The notes under the pieces: model-generated
Seen by the model: the letters and a program-made list of their open reading frames with translations, nothing else
What the model was told of the DNA's origin: nothing
Databases searched by the model: none
Made by a program: the position numbers and the translations under genes
In this document: piece after piece, positions 25,982 through 34,272 of the stretch
How positions within the stretch are numbered: position 1 is the first letter of the stretch
How the letters are laid out: the number at the start of each line of letters is the position of its first letter
Source: Rhodothermales bacterium
GTDB taxonomy: Bacteria > Bacteroidota > Rhodothermia > Rhodothermales > VXPQ01
DNA: 64,000 bases
Direction: 5' to 3'
NCBI GenBank assembly: GCA_951812335.1
Contig: OX638293.1
Coordinates: 824,501-888,500 of the forward strand

Positions 25982-27247
25982 ATGCTCAAGCGTGTTCACA
26001 TCAAAGGCTACAAATCTCTTCTCGATGTCGAGGCGCATATCGAGCCCCTTACCGTGCTGTTCGGTCCGAATGCCGCAGGGAAAAGCAATGTGCTCGATGC
26101 GTTGCAACTGCTGTCCGGGCTCGGCACGAGCAAAACGTTGAAGGATGCCTTTTATTCATCGTATAGGGGTAAGCCCCTCGAATCGTTCACGATGCGGGAA
26201 GGTGGGCTCAAGGAGTTGGTTGCCCGGGAGCACTTGACTTTTTCCTTCGAAGCCGATCTGCGGCTTTCGGATGCGGTCGTGCACGCTGTCAATCAGGAGA
26301 TACGGGACATGCGTCGTCCGAGCCGCGCCGTATCGACCCCCAAAAACGGCAAGGAGCGGCTTCCGCAAGTGCACGAACTCGACCTGCGTTACCGCATCGA
26401 AGTCGAAATGTTGCCCAGGTCCGGCATTCTGCGTGTGGCGGACGAATCTCTGGCCGCCCTGAACAGCAAGGGGAAGCCCACGGGTAAACGCAAGCCGTTT
26501 TTCGGACGAGAAGGCGAAAAGATATATCTGCGGCTTGAGGGACAGGCGCATCCCACTTATTACGACCGGTATCTGGATCGAAGCATCCTGTCCATGCCCC
26601 ATTATCTACCGTATTATCCACATGTAGCGGCGGCGCGGCGCGAACTGGAAAGCTGGCGCTTTTTCTACTTTGAGCCGCGCGAACGCATGCGTGCCGCCTA
26701 CCCTGTCAGGGAAGTGTCTCGTATCGGCACGATGGGTGAAGAGCTGGCCGCTTTTCTGAATACGCTCAAGGCCACGGATCCGGACCGGTTCCAGGGTATA
26801 GAGAATGCGTTGCACACGCTTATGCCGGATATCGATGGGATCGATGTGAATGTGAACGAATTCGGCGAGGCCGAACTGCACCTTATAGAGGGCAGTGTAG
26901 CCATTCCTGCTCGTGTGCTCTCGGACGGTACGCTTCGGATGCTCGGATTGCTGGCCCTGACCGGAGCACGAAAAGCCCCTGGCCTCGTGGGGTTCGAAGA
27001 ACCGGAAAATGGGGTCCATCCGCGTCATATCCGATTCATTGCGGACTTGTTGAAAACGCAGCAAATCCTGCAGCAGACCCAGTACATTATCACCACCCAT
27101 TCGCCGCTCTTGTCGGATTTGCTTCCGGACGATTCCTTGTTCGCGGTGTGTCGAAGCGGTGGAGCTACCCGGGTTGATCCTTTCTCGACATGGGGAATAC
27201 TGGGACGGGGAAGGGATATTGACCGGGTTCTCTCGGACGAACACTAA
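25982..27247 (+). CDS. RecF/OLD-like AAA ATPase (AAA_21)
   Basis: A 421-residue ABC-type ATPase related to RecF, SMC heads and OLD nucleases. 'HIKGYKSLLDVEAHIEPLTV' precedes the P-loop 'FGPNAAGKSNVLDAL' (residues ~30-44). The signature region 'LSDGTLRMLGLLAL' (~305) and Walker B 'GFEEPENGVHP' (~335) follow, then the D-loop/switch 'YIITTHSPLLSDLLP'. It has no TOPRIM nuclease domain in the chain, so it is not itself an OLD protein. Relatives are often paired with a DUF4276 or TOPRIM partner in defence loci, but no intact partner follows within 310 nt. Function is therefore open: DNA repair, defence or regulation. Confidence 0.85.
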   Translation: MLKRVHIKGYKSLLDVEAHIEPLTVLFGPNAAGKSNVLDALQLLSGLGTSKTLKDAFYSSYRGKPLESFTMREGGLKELVAREHLTFSFEADLRLSDAVVHAVNQEIRDMRRPSRAVSTPKNGKERLPQVHELDLRYRIEVEMLPRSGILRVADESLAALNSKGKPTGKRKPFFGREGEKIYLRLEGQAHPTYYDRYLDRSILSMPHYLPYYPHVAAARRELESWRFFYFEPRERMRAAYPVREVSRIGTMGEELAAFLNTLKATDPDRFQGIENALHTLMPDIDGIDVNVNEFGEAELHLIEGSVAIPARVLSDGTLRMLGLLALTGARKAPGLVGFEEPENGVHPRHIRFIADLLKTQQILQQTQYIITTHSPLLSDLLPDDSLFAVCRSGGATRVDPFSTWGILGRGRDIDRVLSDEH

Positions 27248-27558
27248 GGCCATTCGTTGGGTACGTTCCTGTGCAACAACAGCGCATGGACACTAAAACA
27301 AGACGAGCGATCCTGAGAGCGCCGGGGGATTTTGACGACCGGCGGTTCGGCGGATCGATGAAGGGCTTTCGTCCGCCCGGGCGCTATGCCTGACCCGAAA
27401 CGTCCGGCCTGCATATTCGCGTTCTCATCAGATTTCAGAAGCAGTGAGAGAAAAGATTGCAACGGCAGGCGTACGTTGCATATCAGTCAGTCCTCCGTGA
27501 AGCGTTAATCTTCCATGCGATGTTAATGAATGCTATTGGTGGGCTTTGCACTGGCGCA
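27248..27558. other. Gap without a recognisable gene
   Basis: About 310 nt after the AAA ATPase. Only very short frames are seen, the longest sensible one being about 35 codons from ATG 27286. No repeat copy, hairpin terminator or RNA gene was found. In related loci a partner gene sits here, so this may be its eroded remainder, but I cannot show that. Confidence 0.4.
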
Positions 27559-28017
27559 ATGACTGTGCGTATCGCGCACAGGGGCAGTAAGGAATGGGAA
27601 GCTGTGAAAGCCATCCGCACGCAGGTTTTTATCGAGGAACAACATTGCCCGTGCGAACTGGAGTGGGACAGGTATGAGGAGATCAGTCGCCATGTGCTTG
27701 GGTTGCTAGACGGCGAGCCGATGGCGGCGGCAAGGTGGCGTATGCTGGCGTATAGACAACGCCCCACTGCCAGACTGGAACGGTTTTCCGTGCTACGGGG
27801 CTACCGCGGGAAAGGGTATGGAAAGGCCCTTGTATCCTGGGTTATCGAGGATGCTCGCCGGGCCGGCTTTGGGGAATACATTCTCCATGCCCAGTTACAT
27901 CTGGAGAACTTCTACCGGTCGTTCGGCTTCCGGACCGTCGGAGACCCGTTTGAAGAAGTCGGGATTCCGCACATCAGGATGGTCCGATGCGACAGCAGTC
28001 CCTGCAAGGATGCGTAG
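27559..28017 (+). CDS. GNAT family N-acetyltransferase
   Basis: A 152-residue acyl-CoA transferase of the ElaA/YjcF-like group. 'AIRTQVFIEEQHCPCELEWD' contains the usual 'VFI.EQ' opening, 'AARWRM' the next strand, and acetyl-CoA binding is through 'VLRGYRGKGYGKALVSWV' (residues ~78-95, the R/Q-x-x-G-x-G/A motif). The C-terminal block is 'LHLENFYRSFGFRTVGDPFEEVGIPHIRM'. The substrate is unknown. I start at ATG 27559 (MTVRIAHRGSKEW), where similarity begins; the frame is open to 27457. It is convergent with the parvulin lipoprotein gene, with stops 36 nt apart. Confidence 0.85.
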   Translation: MTVRIAHRGSKEWEAVKAIRTQVFIEEQHCPCELEWDRYEEISRHVLGLLDGEPMAAARWRMLAYRQRPTARLERFSVLRGYRGKGYGKALVSWVIEDARRAGFGEYILHAQLHLENFYRSFGFRTVGDPFEEVGIPHIRMVRCDSSPCKDA

Positions 28018-28053
28018 ATCCCGGGAGCAACGCGTATCCTGCCTTGCACGGCT

Positions 28054-29130
28054 CTATTCTTCGCGTACGTTCAGATCGACGTCCACCACATCCGGGTTGA
28101 TATGCACCGTTACGCTTGCGCGGAGCCGGTCGATTTCACGCTGGATGGCGTCACGCTGTCGTTCTCGAAGGATCATCTGGTGCGCCTCGGTCGAATCCAT
28201 CAGTGCGGCGATTCGCCGTCCGGTCAGTTTAATGAGGTGATATCCGAAATCCGTTTCGATGGGCTCTTTCGTCACATCTCCCGAGTCCCTCAGAGCATAG
28301 GTAGCTTGCTCGAAAGGCTCCACCATGTCTCCCCGGCTGAAGAAGCCGAGATCCCCGCCAAGGGCCCCGGAAGGCCCTTGCGAGTGCCTTTGAGCCATTT
28401 CTGCGAAGTCGGCGCCTGTCCGGATGCTGTCGAGCACAGCCTCGGCCTGGTGTAGCGTGGAATCCTTTTGTTCGGCAGTTGCCGACGGAGGGGGGATGAA
28501 CAAGATATGCGAAGCGCGCACCTCCTCAGCTCGCGATTCGCTGAACGCCAGAATGTCTTCCGTCTCCGGTTCCTCGGCAGTCGCCGCAAAATGGTCGAGC
28601 ATTGCCCTCTGCGTGATGTCGTTGCCCATCTGCTCGCGGAGACCCTCTTCAGTCAGATTATCCTCCGCAAGGGCCTGCCCGAACGCTGCCTCGTCGGGAA
28701 ATTGCGCCATGATCTGCCGGATTCGCTGTTCTACGGCTTCCTCGCTGGCGGTAAGGTTGAGGCGGTCCGCTTCACCGAAGACCAGATGCTGCAATAGCAC
28801 GAATTCTTCCACGATGCTTTTTCGGAGTCTGCGGGTTTCTTCCGCATCGCTCAGGATACCGAATTGCATCGCAGCAAACTGGACTTGCTCCTCGAAGGTT
28901 TGCGTAGATAGGGTGTCTGCTCCAAATTCGGAGGTTACGACGACCGCAAGCGAGGCATCCGACAACGGTTCGCCCATGGCATATTGCACATCGCTGGTTT
29001 GTGCGGGCGTTTCTTGACCGGATCCGCATGCCGTAAACAGGAGCAGAAAACAAAGCGCTGTACCGCCACGGACGGAAGAGGGGAAAGACTGGATGAAAGA
29101 CTGGATGAAAGACTGGACGGAGGCGTTCAT
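28054..29130 (-). CDS. PpiC/SurA-type peptidylprolyl isomerase lipoprotein
   Basis: A 358-residue periplasmic chaperone/foldase. The signal ends in the lipobox 'LLFTAC' with lipidated Cys35. A SurA_N-like helical region runs from ~55 to ~200 ('FVLLQHLVFGEADRLNLTAS'). The parvulin domain follows at ~210-315: 'VRASHILF', 'GADFAEMAQRHSQGPSGALG', 'GDLGFFSRGDMVEPFEQATY' and 'TDFGYHLIKLTGRR'. It is expected to help outer-membrane protein biogenesis. The first codons contain three 12-nt DNA repeats (29084-29119) coding an S-F-I-Q pattern, so the true start may be one of several, for example a later codon nearer the hydrophobic stretch. Confidence 0.9.
   Translation of the reverse strand: MNASVQSFIQSFIQSFPSSVRGGTALCFLLLFTACGSGQETPAQTSDVQYAMGEPLSDASLAVVVTSEFGADTLSTQTFEEQVQFAAMQFGILSDAEETRRLRKSIVEEFVLLQHLVFGEADRLNLTASEEAVEQRIRQIMAQFPDEAAFGQALAEDNLTEEGLREQMGNDITQRAMLDHFAATAEEPETEDILAFSESRAEEVRASHILFIPPPSATAEQKDSTLHQAEAVLDSIRTGADFAEMAQRHSQGPSGALGGDLGFFSRGDMVEPFEQATYALRDSGDVTKEPIETDFGYHLIKLTGRRIAALMDSTEAHQMILRERQRDAIQREIDRLRASVTVHINPDVVDVDLNVREE
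29084..29119. repeat. Triple 12-nt direct repeat
   Basis: AAAGACTGGATG occurs twice exactly and a third time as AAAGACTGGACG. The repeat encodes (S)FIQ units at the extreme N-terminus of the parvulin lipoprotein on the opposite strand. Copy-number changes here would alter only the length of the positively poor n-region. Confidence 0.85.
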
Positions 29131-29267
29131 GGATATGGGGTTATTACCGAGTGCGACATGCGGCTTGCAGAGGTCCGGGCGTCGTTTTATGAAACTCTTC
29201 AGGGGGATTTGCGTTGCAAAAAGTCAGGGTGCGGTCGTTGAACTTTTCTGTCTGCCGTCGCCAATCC

Positions 29268-29340
29268 GCCGCGTTCGTCTAGGGGTTCAGGACGCCAGCC
29301 TCTCACGCTGGTAACACGGGTTCGAATCCCGTACGCGGTA
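29268..29340 (+). tRNA. tRNA-Glu (CTC anticodon)
   Basis: A 73-nt cloverleaf: acceptor GCCGCGT/ACGCGGT with a terminal G-T pair, Glu-type D-arm TCGTCTAGGGGTTCAGGA, anticodon stem CCAGC/GCTGG around CTCTCAC (anticodon CTC), and T-arm CACGG-GTTCGAATC-CCGT as the usual TTCGAAT loop. CCA is not encoded. It sits between the parvulin gene and clpP, on the opposite strand to both. Confidence 0.93.
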
Positions 29341-29388
29341 CCTTATGATCTTTCGGTATCTCCCGTACCGCAAGCAGAGGCCCCCTGC

Positions 29389-30081
29389 TTACATCTCCGG
29401 TTCCTCCGCCGCTTGCCGCTGGTGATTCAGCACATTGTCCACGATGCCGTAGTCCTTGGCTTCCTGGGCACTGAGCCAGTAGTCGCGGTCGGCGTCGTTC
29501 TCGATTTGTTCGATCGACTTGTCCGTGTGCCGGGCAAGAATTTCGTACAATAGCCGCTTCAGACGAATAATCTCTTTTGCCTGGATTTCGATATCCGATG
29601 CCTGACCCTGTGTGCCGCCCAGCGGCTGGTGCAGCATGATGCGGGAGTTGGGCAGTGCACCGCGTTTGCCGGCGGCGCCCGCCGCAAGCAGAATCGAACC
29701 CATCGAGGCGGCGAGTCCCACGCATGTCGTGGCGATCGGAGCGCTGACCCATTGCATGGTGTCGTACACCGCCAGGCCGCTGTATATAATGCCTCCCGGC
29801 GAGTTGATGTACATGTTGATGTCCCGGTCGGAATCCTCGCTTGTCAGGTACAAAAGTTGCGCGACCGCGAGGTTTGCGATCTGATCGTTGACGGGCGTTC
29901 CGAGAATGACGATGCGCTCTTTCAGCAGGCGGCTGAAGATGTCGTAGGCGCGTTCGCCCCGGTTCGTTTGTTCGACGACCATCGGCACGAGCGTTCCGAT
30001 CGGTTCCTTGCGGAAAGGGCCGCTATAGATGCTGTTCGGGACAGAGAGGTCCCGCGAGAATTTGACGAAATCGTCTACCAT
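29389..30081 (-). CDS. clpP: ATP-dependent Clp protease proteolytic subunit
   Basis: Serine protease that assembles into the ClpP tetradecamer and works with ClpX/ClpA in the cytosol. 230 residues. '[17 protein letters not shown]' (~50) opens the fold, the catalytic serine is in '[15 protein letters not shown]', the histidine in '[18 protein letters not shown]' and the aspartate follows near '[21 protein letters not shown]'. An N-terminal extension of ~20 residues precedes the usual 'LVPMVVEQ' start, so processing or a later start is possible. It lies 97 nt downstream of trigger factor on the same strand, the conserved tig-clpP order. clpX is not in the window. Confidence 0.97.
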   Translation of the reverse strand: MVDDFVKFSRDLSVPNSIYSGPFRKEPIGTLVPMVVEQTNRGERAYDIFSRLLKERIVILGTPVNDQIANLAVAQLLYLTSEDSDRDINMYINSPGGIIYSGLAVYDTMQWVSAPIATTCVGLAASMGSILLAAGAAGKRGALPNSRIMLHQPLGGTQGQASDIEIQAKEIIRLKRLLYEILARHTDKSIEQIENDADRDYWLSAQEAKDYGIVDNVLNHQRQAAEEPEM

Positions 30082-30178
30082 GCGCGCTGGAAAAAATACG
30101 TGATGTTCGAGGCGATGATGCTACCGTATCCCCCGAAGGGAGTTCCGCCGCATCCGTGCTTGCCACGGACGTTTCCGA

Positions 30179-31519
30179 TCAGGCAGGGATAACGATGGGG
30201 GAATCCGATGAAGCATTTTCGTCGAGCAGCGCCTGGAATGCTTCCGGATCCTTGTCTTCTATCTCAAAGGCGTCCGTGAGTCGGGCGAAAACTTTTCGGC
30301 TCATCAGGCGCTCCCGGATCTCGTCAATTGCTCCTGCGCGTTCGTAGTATCGGCGCAACGTTTCGGGGGCCAGTTCATCGCTATTCTCGGCGGCGCTATC
30401 GAAGTAGGCATCGAGATCGTCTTCGGTTACCTGCAGTTGTTCGCGCTCGATATAGGCATCGCGGAGCAGTTTCCATTTGGCATGTCGCCCCGCCATGCTG
30501 CGGCGCGTTTCCCGGAAGGCTTGTTCGTCGAAATCCTTCGGCTCCTTGCCGTTGTTGCGTTTTTTCAAGTCATCGACAAAACCGTCCAGGTACATTTCCA
30601 CCGCCGATTCGGGAATGGGTATGTCGTGCAGCGCCATCATGCGATCGACGATCCGGTCGACAAGCAATTCCTCGGTGCGTTCCTTCCAAAGCGCGTTCAG
30701 TTGTTGGCGAATGGCGCCTCTCCATTCGTCCAGATCGCTTACTTTCCCTTCTGTAGCCGCCTCCGCAAACGCATCGTCGAGATCGGGCAGGTCCCGGCGT
30801 TTAGTTTCCTTGACCGTAGCCCGATACCGGCGCGCAGGTCCGTTGTCGTCTTTGTCGGGGGGAAGTTCCAAAGTGAATGTGTCTCCTGCCTGTCTGCCAA
30901 GTACGCCTTCCCGGATGGCTTCGTGCAGATCCTTGTCGTCGACAAAAAAAGTTACACCCTCTTCTTTCTCTCCGATGACGGGCGTGCCGGTTTTTTCGTC
31001 GAGGCGTTGCATGTCCATGACGACCTGGAAGTCTTCCGTGATTTCATCCGTCTCGACAGGGACAAGCGCGGCGCGACTTTTCCGGATGCGCTCCAGATGT
31101 TCTGCTACATCCTCGTCCGTAACCTCGCGTTTGAGGCGCGAAATTTTCTCGCCGGAAAGGTCCTTCAGCGTGATTTCGGGCCGGATACCGAACCGGATCA
31201 CTGCTCGCAAGTCACCGTCCATTTCGTAATCGAGCGTGGTGAGCAGGGGTCGGCCCACCACGTCGTATTGCTTGCCTTCGATGACTTCCTTATGGAAGAC
31301 GCTCTGCACTTTTTCCTCGGCAAGCATATAAGCGATTGCTTCTCCGCGGATTTTTTTGACGAGACCCACGGGGACCTTGCCGGTCCGGAAGCCTTTCATT
31401 TCTGTGCGTGCCCGTTGCCGGTGCAGGGCGGTTTTGAAGTCCGGCGCCAGTTCTTCCGCCGCCGCCTCGATCTCAAGGTCGCAGGTTACTTCGCTGATCT
31501 GGTTGATACGGGTTTGCAT
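30179..31519 (-). CDS. tig: Trigger factor
   Basis: Ribosome-associated chaperone for nascent chains. 446 residues, standard length. The N-terminal ribosome-binding domain contains the signature region 'MKGFRTGKVPVGLVKKIRG' (residues ~40-60, the family's 'GFRxGK' loop that docks on L23). The middle FKBP-like domain covers ~150-245 ('VTFFVDDKDLHEAIREGVLG'), and the helical arms run to the end with an acidic tail. It is first in the tig-clpP operon. A small hypothetical gene lies 68 nt upstream on the same strand. Confidence 0.96.
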   Translation of the reverse strand: MQTRINQISEVTCDLEIEAAAEELAPDFKTALHRQRARTEMKGFRTGKVPVGLVKKIRGEAIAYMLAEEKVQSVFHKEVIEGKQYDVVGRPLLTTLDYEMDGDLRAVIRFGIRPEITLKDLSGEKISRLKREVTDEDVAEHLERIRKSRAALVPVETDEITEDFQVVMDMQRLDEKTGTPVIGEKEEGVTFFVDDKDLHEAIREGVLGRQAGDTFTLELPPDKDDNGPARRYRATVKETKRRDLPDLDDAFAEAATEGKVSDLDEWRGAIRQQLNALWKERTEELLVDRIVDRMMALHDIPIPESAVEMYLDGFVDDLKKRNNGKEPKDFDEQAFRETRRSMAGRHAKWKLLRDAYIEREQLQVTEDDLDAYFDSAAENSDELAPETLRRYYERAGAIDEIRERLMSRKVFARLTDAFEIEDKDPEAFQALLDENASSDSPIVIPA

Positions 31520-31587
31520 GGTATGGTGTTTGTGCGCAGGCGAGGACCGCTGTCGTTCGGGAACAGGGTCTGCGTGGTCCGTAAGCG

Positions 31588-31818
31588 TTATATAGACGCC
31601 AACCTGTTGTGGGAAATCGGAATGAGATAATGGTGTTCGAGCACATCCTCGTGTACGCCGAACTGACCGGTGCCGCGGAAATCTACGGCTACATACGATC
31701 CGACGATTTGTTTGACCTCCCCGATTCCGTAATAGGGAGGATGTGGACCATAATAGACCAGTTGGCCTTCCCGGAAAGCCTTCTTGTGCCGTGCGCGCCG
31801 GTGAAACGAGGGGATCAC
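31588..31818 (-). CDS. Small basic/SH3-like hypothetical protein
   Basis: A 76-residue frame from GTG 31818 (M/VIPSFHRRARHKK); it could extend to 31959. The core 'REGQLVYYGPHPPYYGIGEV' and 'VGSYVAVDFRGTGQFGVHED' reads like a small all-beta (SH3/KOW-like) domain that often follows 'G..V.Y.g....G.V..i.g..V.Vdf'. That is a structural impression, not a family match. It is 68 nt upstream of tig on the same strand and could be the first gene of that operon. The absence of ATG makes the start uncertain, but composition favours this strand over the overlapping forward frames. Confidence 0.5.
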   Translation of the reverse strand: MIPSFHRRARHKKAFREGQLVYYGPHPPYYGIGEVKQIVGSYVAVDFRGTGQFGVHEDVLEHHYLIPISHNRLASI

Positions 31819-32108
31819 CGGGAGCAGATCGAGTCGATATGGCAGGGATTTGTTCAAGGGCGGTTTCCCGGTCGTTTTCCCGAAAGGTATGGTATGCGCA
31901 GGACCTCCGCCACCTCTCGACAAAAGTTCATACCCGCCGGAATCCGCTCGCCGCGGCAAGCGGAATACGACGCTGGTTTGGTTGTCGCCCCGACATTCGT
32001 TATTATTGCGGTCCCGACGGCGGTTATTTCGGGCGAGACATTCGCTCGCGGATTCCTTTGCCGCTTGCCCATTCGGGCTTTCTCAGACACGATGCGATTC
32101 ATACCGGC

Positions 32109-32396
32109 ATGAGTTCAACCGAATTCGACACGAAAATGATCGATCGTCAGGTCGGTCGCAATGCAGAGTTGTTTGCTCGGGCCATCAACGGTCTGGATAC
32201 TCCGGAGCGGCGGTATCCCTACCTGCGCATCCTCGTCAGCATCGTTGAACAGGCGCATCCGGAGTGGAATCAGGGGCCGCAAAAGGACCGTCAGATTGCA
32301 CGCCTCTTCCAGGAAATGGGAGGACGCGTCGACGAGAGCGAAATCGTCGAGGTCGTTCGCGTCCGGGATGAGGAACGAGGCTACTTCTACGATTGA
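32109..32396 (+). CDS. DUF4290-like protein
   Basis: A 95-residue protein from ATG 32109 (MSSTEFDTKMIDRQ). 'QVGRNAELFARAINGLDTPERRYPYLRILVSIV' resembles the N-terminal half of DUF4290 proteins of Bacteroidota, which open with a YGRN...R motif. Members are usually about twice as long, so this is either a short relative or a truncated one; the C-terminus 'EERGYFYD' is intact-looking. Function unknown. The frame runs upstream to 31743, but that part has no protein-like character. It is convergent with ruvC, stops 13 nt apart. Confidence 0.6.
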   Translation: MSSTEFDTKMIDRQVGRNAELFARAINGLDTPERRYPYLRILVSIVEQAHPEWNQGPQKDRQIARLFQEMGGRVDESEIVEVVRVRDEERGYFYD

Positions 32397-32409
32397 ACGG
32401 GCTTCATGT

Positions 32410-32961
32410 CTATTCGATGACGATATGGGGATTCGCCCGCAGGAAGCTTTTCCAGCTTGCGGGTCTTTGGGTCGCGCCTTTCGCTCGGCGGTGTGCATGA
32501 CATAGCCCTACCGCGAGGGCATCGGACGCATCGGCTTCCATGGCGCTATTGTCATCCTCGTCCTTGATCGACAGAATGGCGCGCACCATATAGCGAACCT
32601 GCTCCTTCGAGGCGTTGCCGCGCCCGGTGACGGCTTTTTTGACTTGCTTCGGGGTATACTCGGTTACCGGGACCTCCCGGTTCAGCATCGCTATCATGGC
32701 AGCCGCCTGGGCCCGTCCGAGCTTCAACATGGACTGTGGGTTGCTTCCGTATACGGGCATCTCGATGGCGCATTCGTCCGGGCAAAAGCGCGCGGCGATC
32801 GCCGTGATCTCGTCGTAAATTTTTTTGAGGCGAAGGGGGTGCTCGTCGTACCGGCCAAGGCGCAGGACGCCATATTCCAGTGCATGCTCCCCAGGGCCAT
32901 CGCAGCTGACGACGCCGTACCCTGTGTACCGAGATCCGGGGTCGATGCCAAGTACGATCAT
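32410..32961 (-). CDS. ruvC: Holliday junction resolvase RuvC
   Basis: Endonuclease that cuts Holliday junctions with RuvAB. 183 residues. The RNase-H fold opens with 'VLGIDPGSRYTGYGV' (catalytic Asp7). The second acidic residue is in 'CAIEMPVYG' (Glu ~67), and the last acidic residues are in 'MEADASDALAVGLCHAH' (~140-150). 'YTPKQVKKAVTGRGNASKEQV' is the conserved DNA-binding stretch. A ~20-residue basic tail follows the core. It is 24 nt downstream of yebC, a common pairing. Confidence 0.96.
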   Translation of the reverse strand: MIVLGIDPGSRYTGYGVVSCDGPGEHALEYGVLRLGRYDEHPLRLKKIYDEITAIAARFCPDECAIEMPVYGSNPQSMLKLGRAQAAAMIAMLNREVPVTEYTPKQVKKAVTGRGNASKEQVRYMVRAILSIKDEDDNSAMEADASDALAVGLCHAHRRAKGATQRPASWKSFLRANPHIVIE

Positions 32962-32985
32962 TGTGCGCAGCCCCGCGGGGATTTG

Positions 32986-33741
32986 TCAGAAGGATATGGC
33001 AGCGAGGGTTTCCTCGTTCATATCGAGCGTGGTGAATACAGCCTGTACATCCTGATGGTCGTCGATGTGTCCGATCAGGCGAACTACCTTCCGGGCATCG
33101 TCGCCGAAGAGCGTTACGGTCGTTACAGGTTCCCGAATCGACTGGACATCGCCGATGTCGACGCCGACGCGTTCGAGCGCCGCGCGTACATCTTCCAGAA
33201 GATCGACCGGCGTGACGATTATATACGCATCGCCCTCCTGGTGCATGTCCTCGGCGCCCGCTTCCGCAACGATATCGAACAGGGTCAGTTCGTCATGTTG
33301 CTGTCCGGAGGATGAGATTTCTATCATGCCTTTGCGTTCGAACAGGTATCCCACCGAGCCAGACTTTCCGAGGCTTCCGCCTCCTTTACTGAAAAGATGG
33401 CGCAGGTCGGCTACCGTCCGGTTTCTATTGTCCGTCAGCGTTTCTACGAATACCGCTACGCCATGCGGCCCATAGCCCTCGTAGGTAACCTCTTCGTAGT
33501 CTTCTCCCTTAATTTCTCCGGCGCCGCGCTTGATGGCCCGTTCGATATTGTCCTTCGGCATGTTTTCGGCTTTTGCCTTTTCCATCGCCAGCGCCAGTGA
33601 GGCGTTCATGCCGGGATCGCCTCCCCCTTCCCGGGTGGCTACCGTGATGTCGCGGGAGATACGTGCCCATATTTTCGACTTGCGCTGGTCGGTTTTGGCC
33701 TTATGCCGTTTGATTTTGGACCACTTGTTATGACCGGCCAT
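32986..33741 (-). CDS. yebC: YebC/PmpR family protein
   Basis: A 251-residue cytosolic protein of the YebC/TACO1 family, known as transcriptional regulators (PmpR) and more recently as factors that help ribosomes through difficult motifs. Signature regions: 'MAGHNKWSKIKRHKAKTD' at the start, 'KAKAENMPKDNIERAIKRG' (~55-73), 'EEVTYEGYGPHGVAVFVETLTDN' (read as two blocks, ~85-105), and 'FSKGGGSLGKSGSV'. It is the upstream gene of the yebC-ruvC pair. Upstream lies a remnant and a full copy of the dispersed repeat. Confidence 0.96.
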   Translation of the reverse strand: MAGHNKWSKIKRHKAKTDQRKSKIWARISRDITVATREGGGDPGMNASLALAMEKAKAENMPKDNIERAIKRGAGEIKGEDYEEVTYEGYGPHGVAVFVETLTDNRNRTVADLRHLFSKGGGSLGKSGSVGYLFERKGMIEISSSGQQHDELTLFDIVAEAGAEDMHQEGDAYIIVTPVDLLEDVRAALERVGVDIGDVQSIREPVTTVTLFGDDARKVVRLIGHIDDHQDVQAVFTTLDMNEETLAAISF

Positions 33742-33773
33742 GGCGAACGATACACGCTGAATAGCATCGTGAG

Positions 33774-33841
33774 AATCAGAATATCCTTAAACTAAATCTA
33801 CGCGCTATGGCGCTAATATGGTATTCTCTGGCGTATTCTTT
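33774..33841. repeat. Remnant of a further MITE-like copy
   Basis: ATCAGAATATCC at 33775-33786 resembles the element terminus. 'CGCTAATATGGTATTCTCTG' at about 33811-33830 resembles the loop of H2 (CGCTAATTC...ATGGTATTCTTT in copy g). It directly precedes copy g, so two insertions may have occurred side by side. Confidence 0.45.
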
Positions 33842-34097
33842 AAAATACTCCGATTGAGTCCGCGAAGTTCAGAGGCTGCGAGGAGTGCGCTGGCAAGGAA
33901 TGACGAAGCAATGTGGCAGGTCCCAGATAATGAGGAATGACGCTGTCAGCGCACCCCTCGCAGCCTCCCGAAGGGCGCTCCGCGCCCGCACTGTCCCGAA
34001 TCCGCAGCGTTTCCCGCTAATTCCGACGATGCAATTATGGTATTCTTTACGCACGAACGTGAAGCGCCCGGTCGAAGCGGTTTTGATCGGAGTATCC
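33842..34097. mobile_element. MITE-like repeat, copy g (256 bp)
   Basis: A full-length element in the opposite orientation to copies d and e: left end AAATACTCCGATTGAGTCC, then H1, then H2, then right end TTTTGATCGGAGTATCC. H1 arms at 33873-33895 and 33944-33966 pair at 21 of 23 positions. The loop carries GGAATGACG twice, either side of the inner stem. H2 arms are GGGCGCTCCGCG and CGTGAAGCGCCC. It is between the divergent yebC and sigma-factor genes; about 175 nt of unassigned sequence then precedes the sigma gene. Confidence 0.9.
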
Positions 34098-34272
34098 TTC
34101 ACATCTTTCACAGGGTATAGGGGCGGAACTGCACAAATAGGTCGGGTATTGGCTATCTTCGGACATCTTCGGTTGCATCGCGGCGGCGGATATTCCCGGC
34201 ATTGCCCGGCGTTCGCTTCATGCCGTCAGACACGGAAAGTTCTCCGGAACGGGTGAAACAGCCTGTTCGGTC

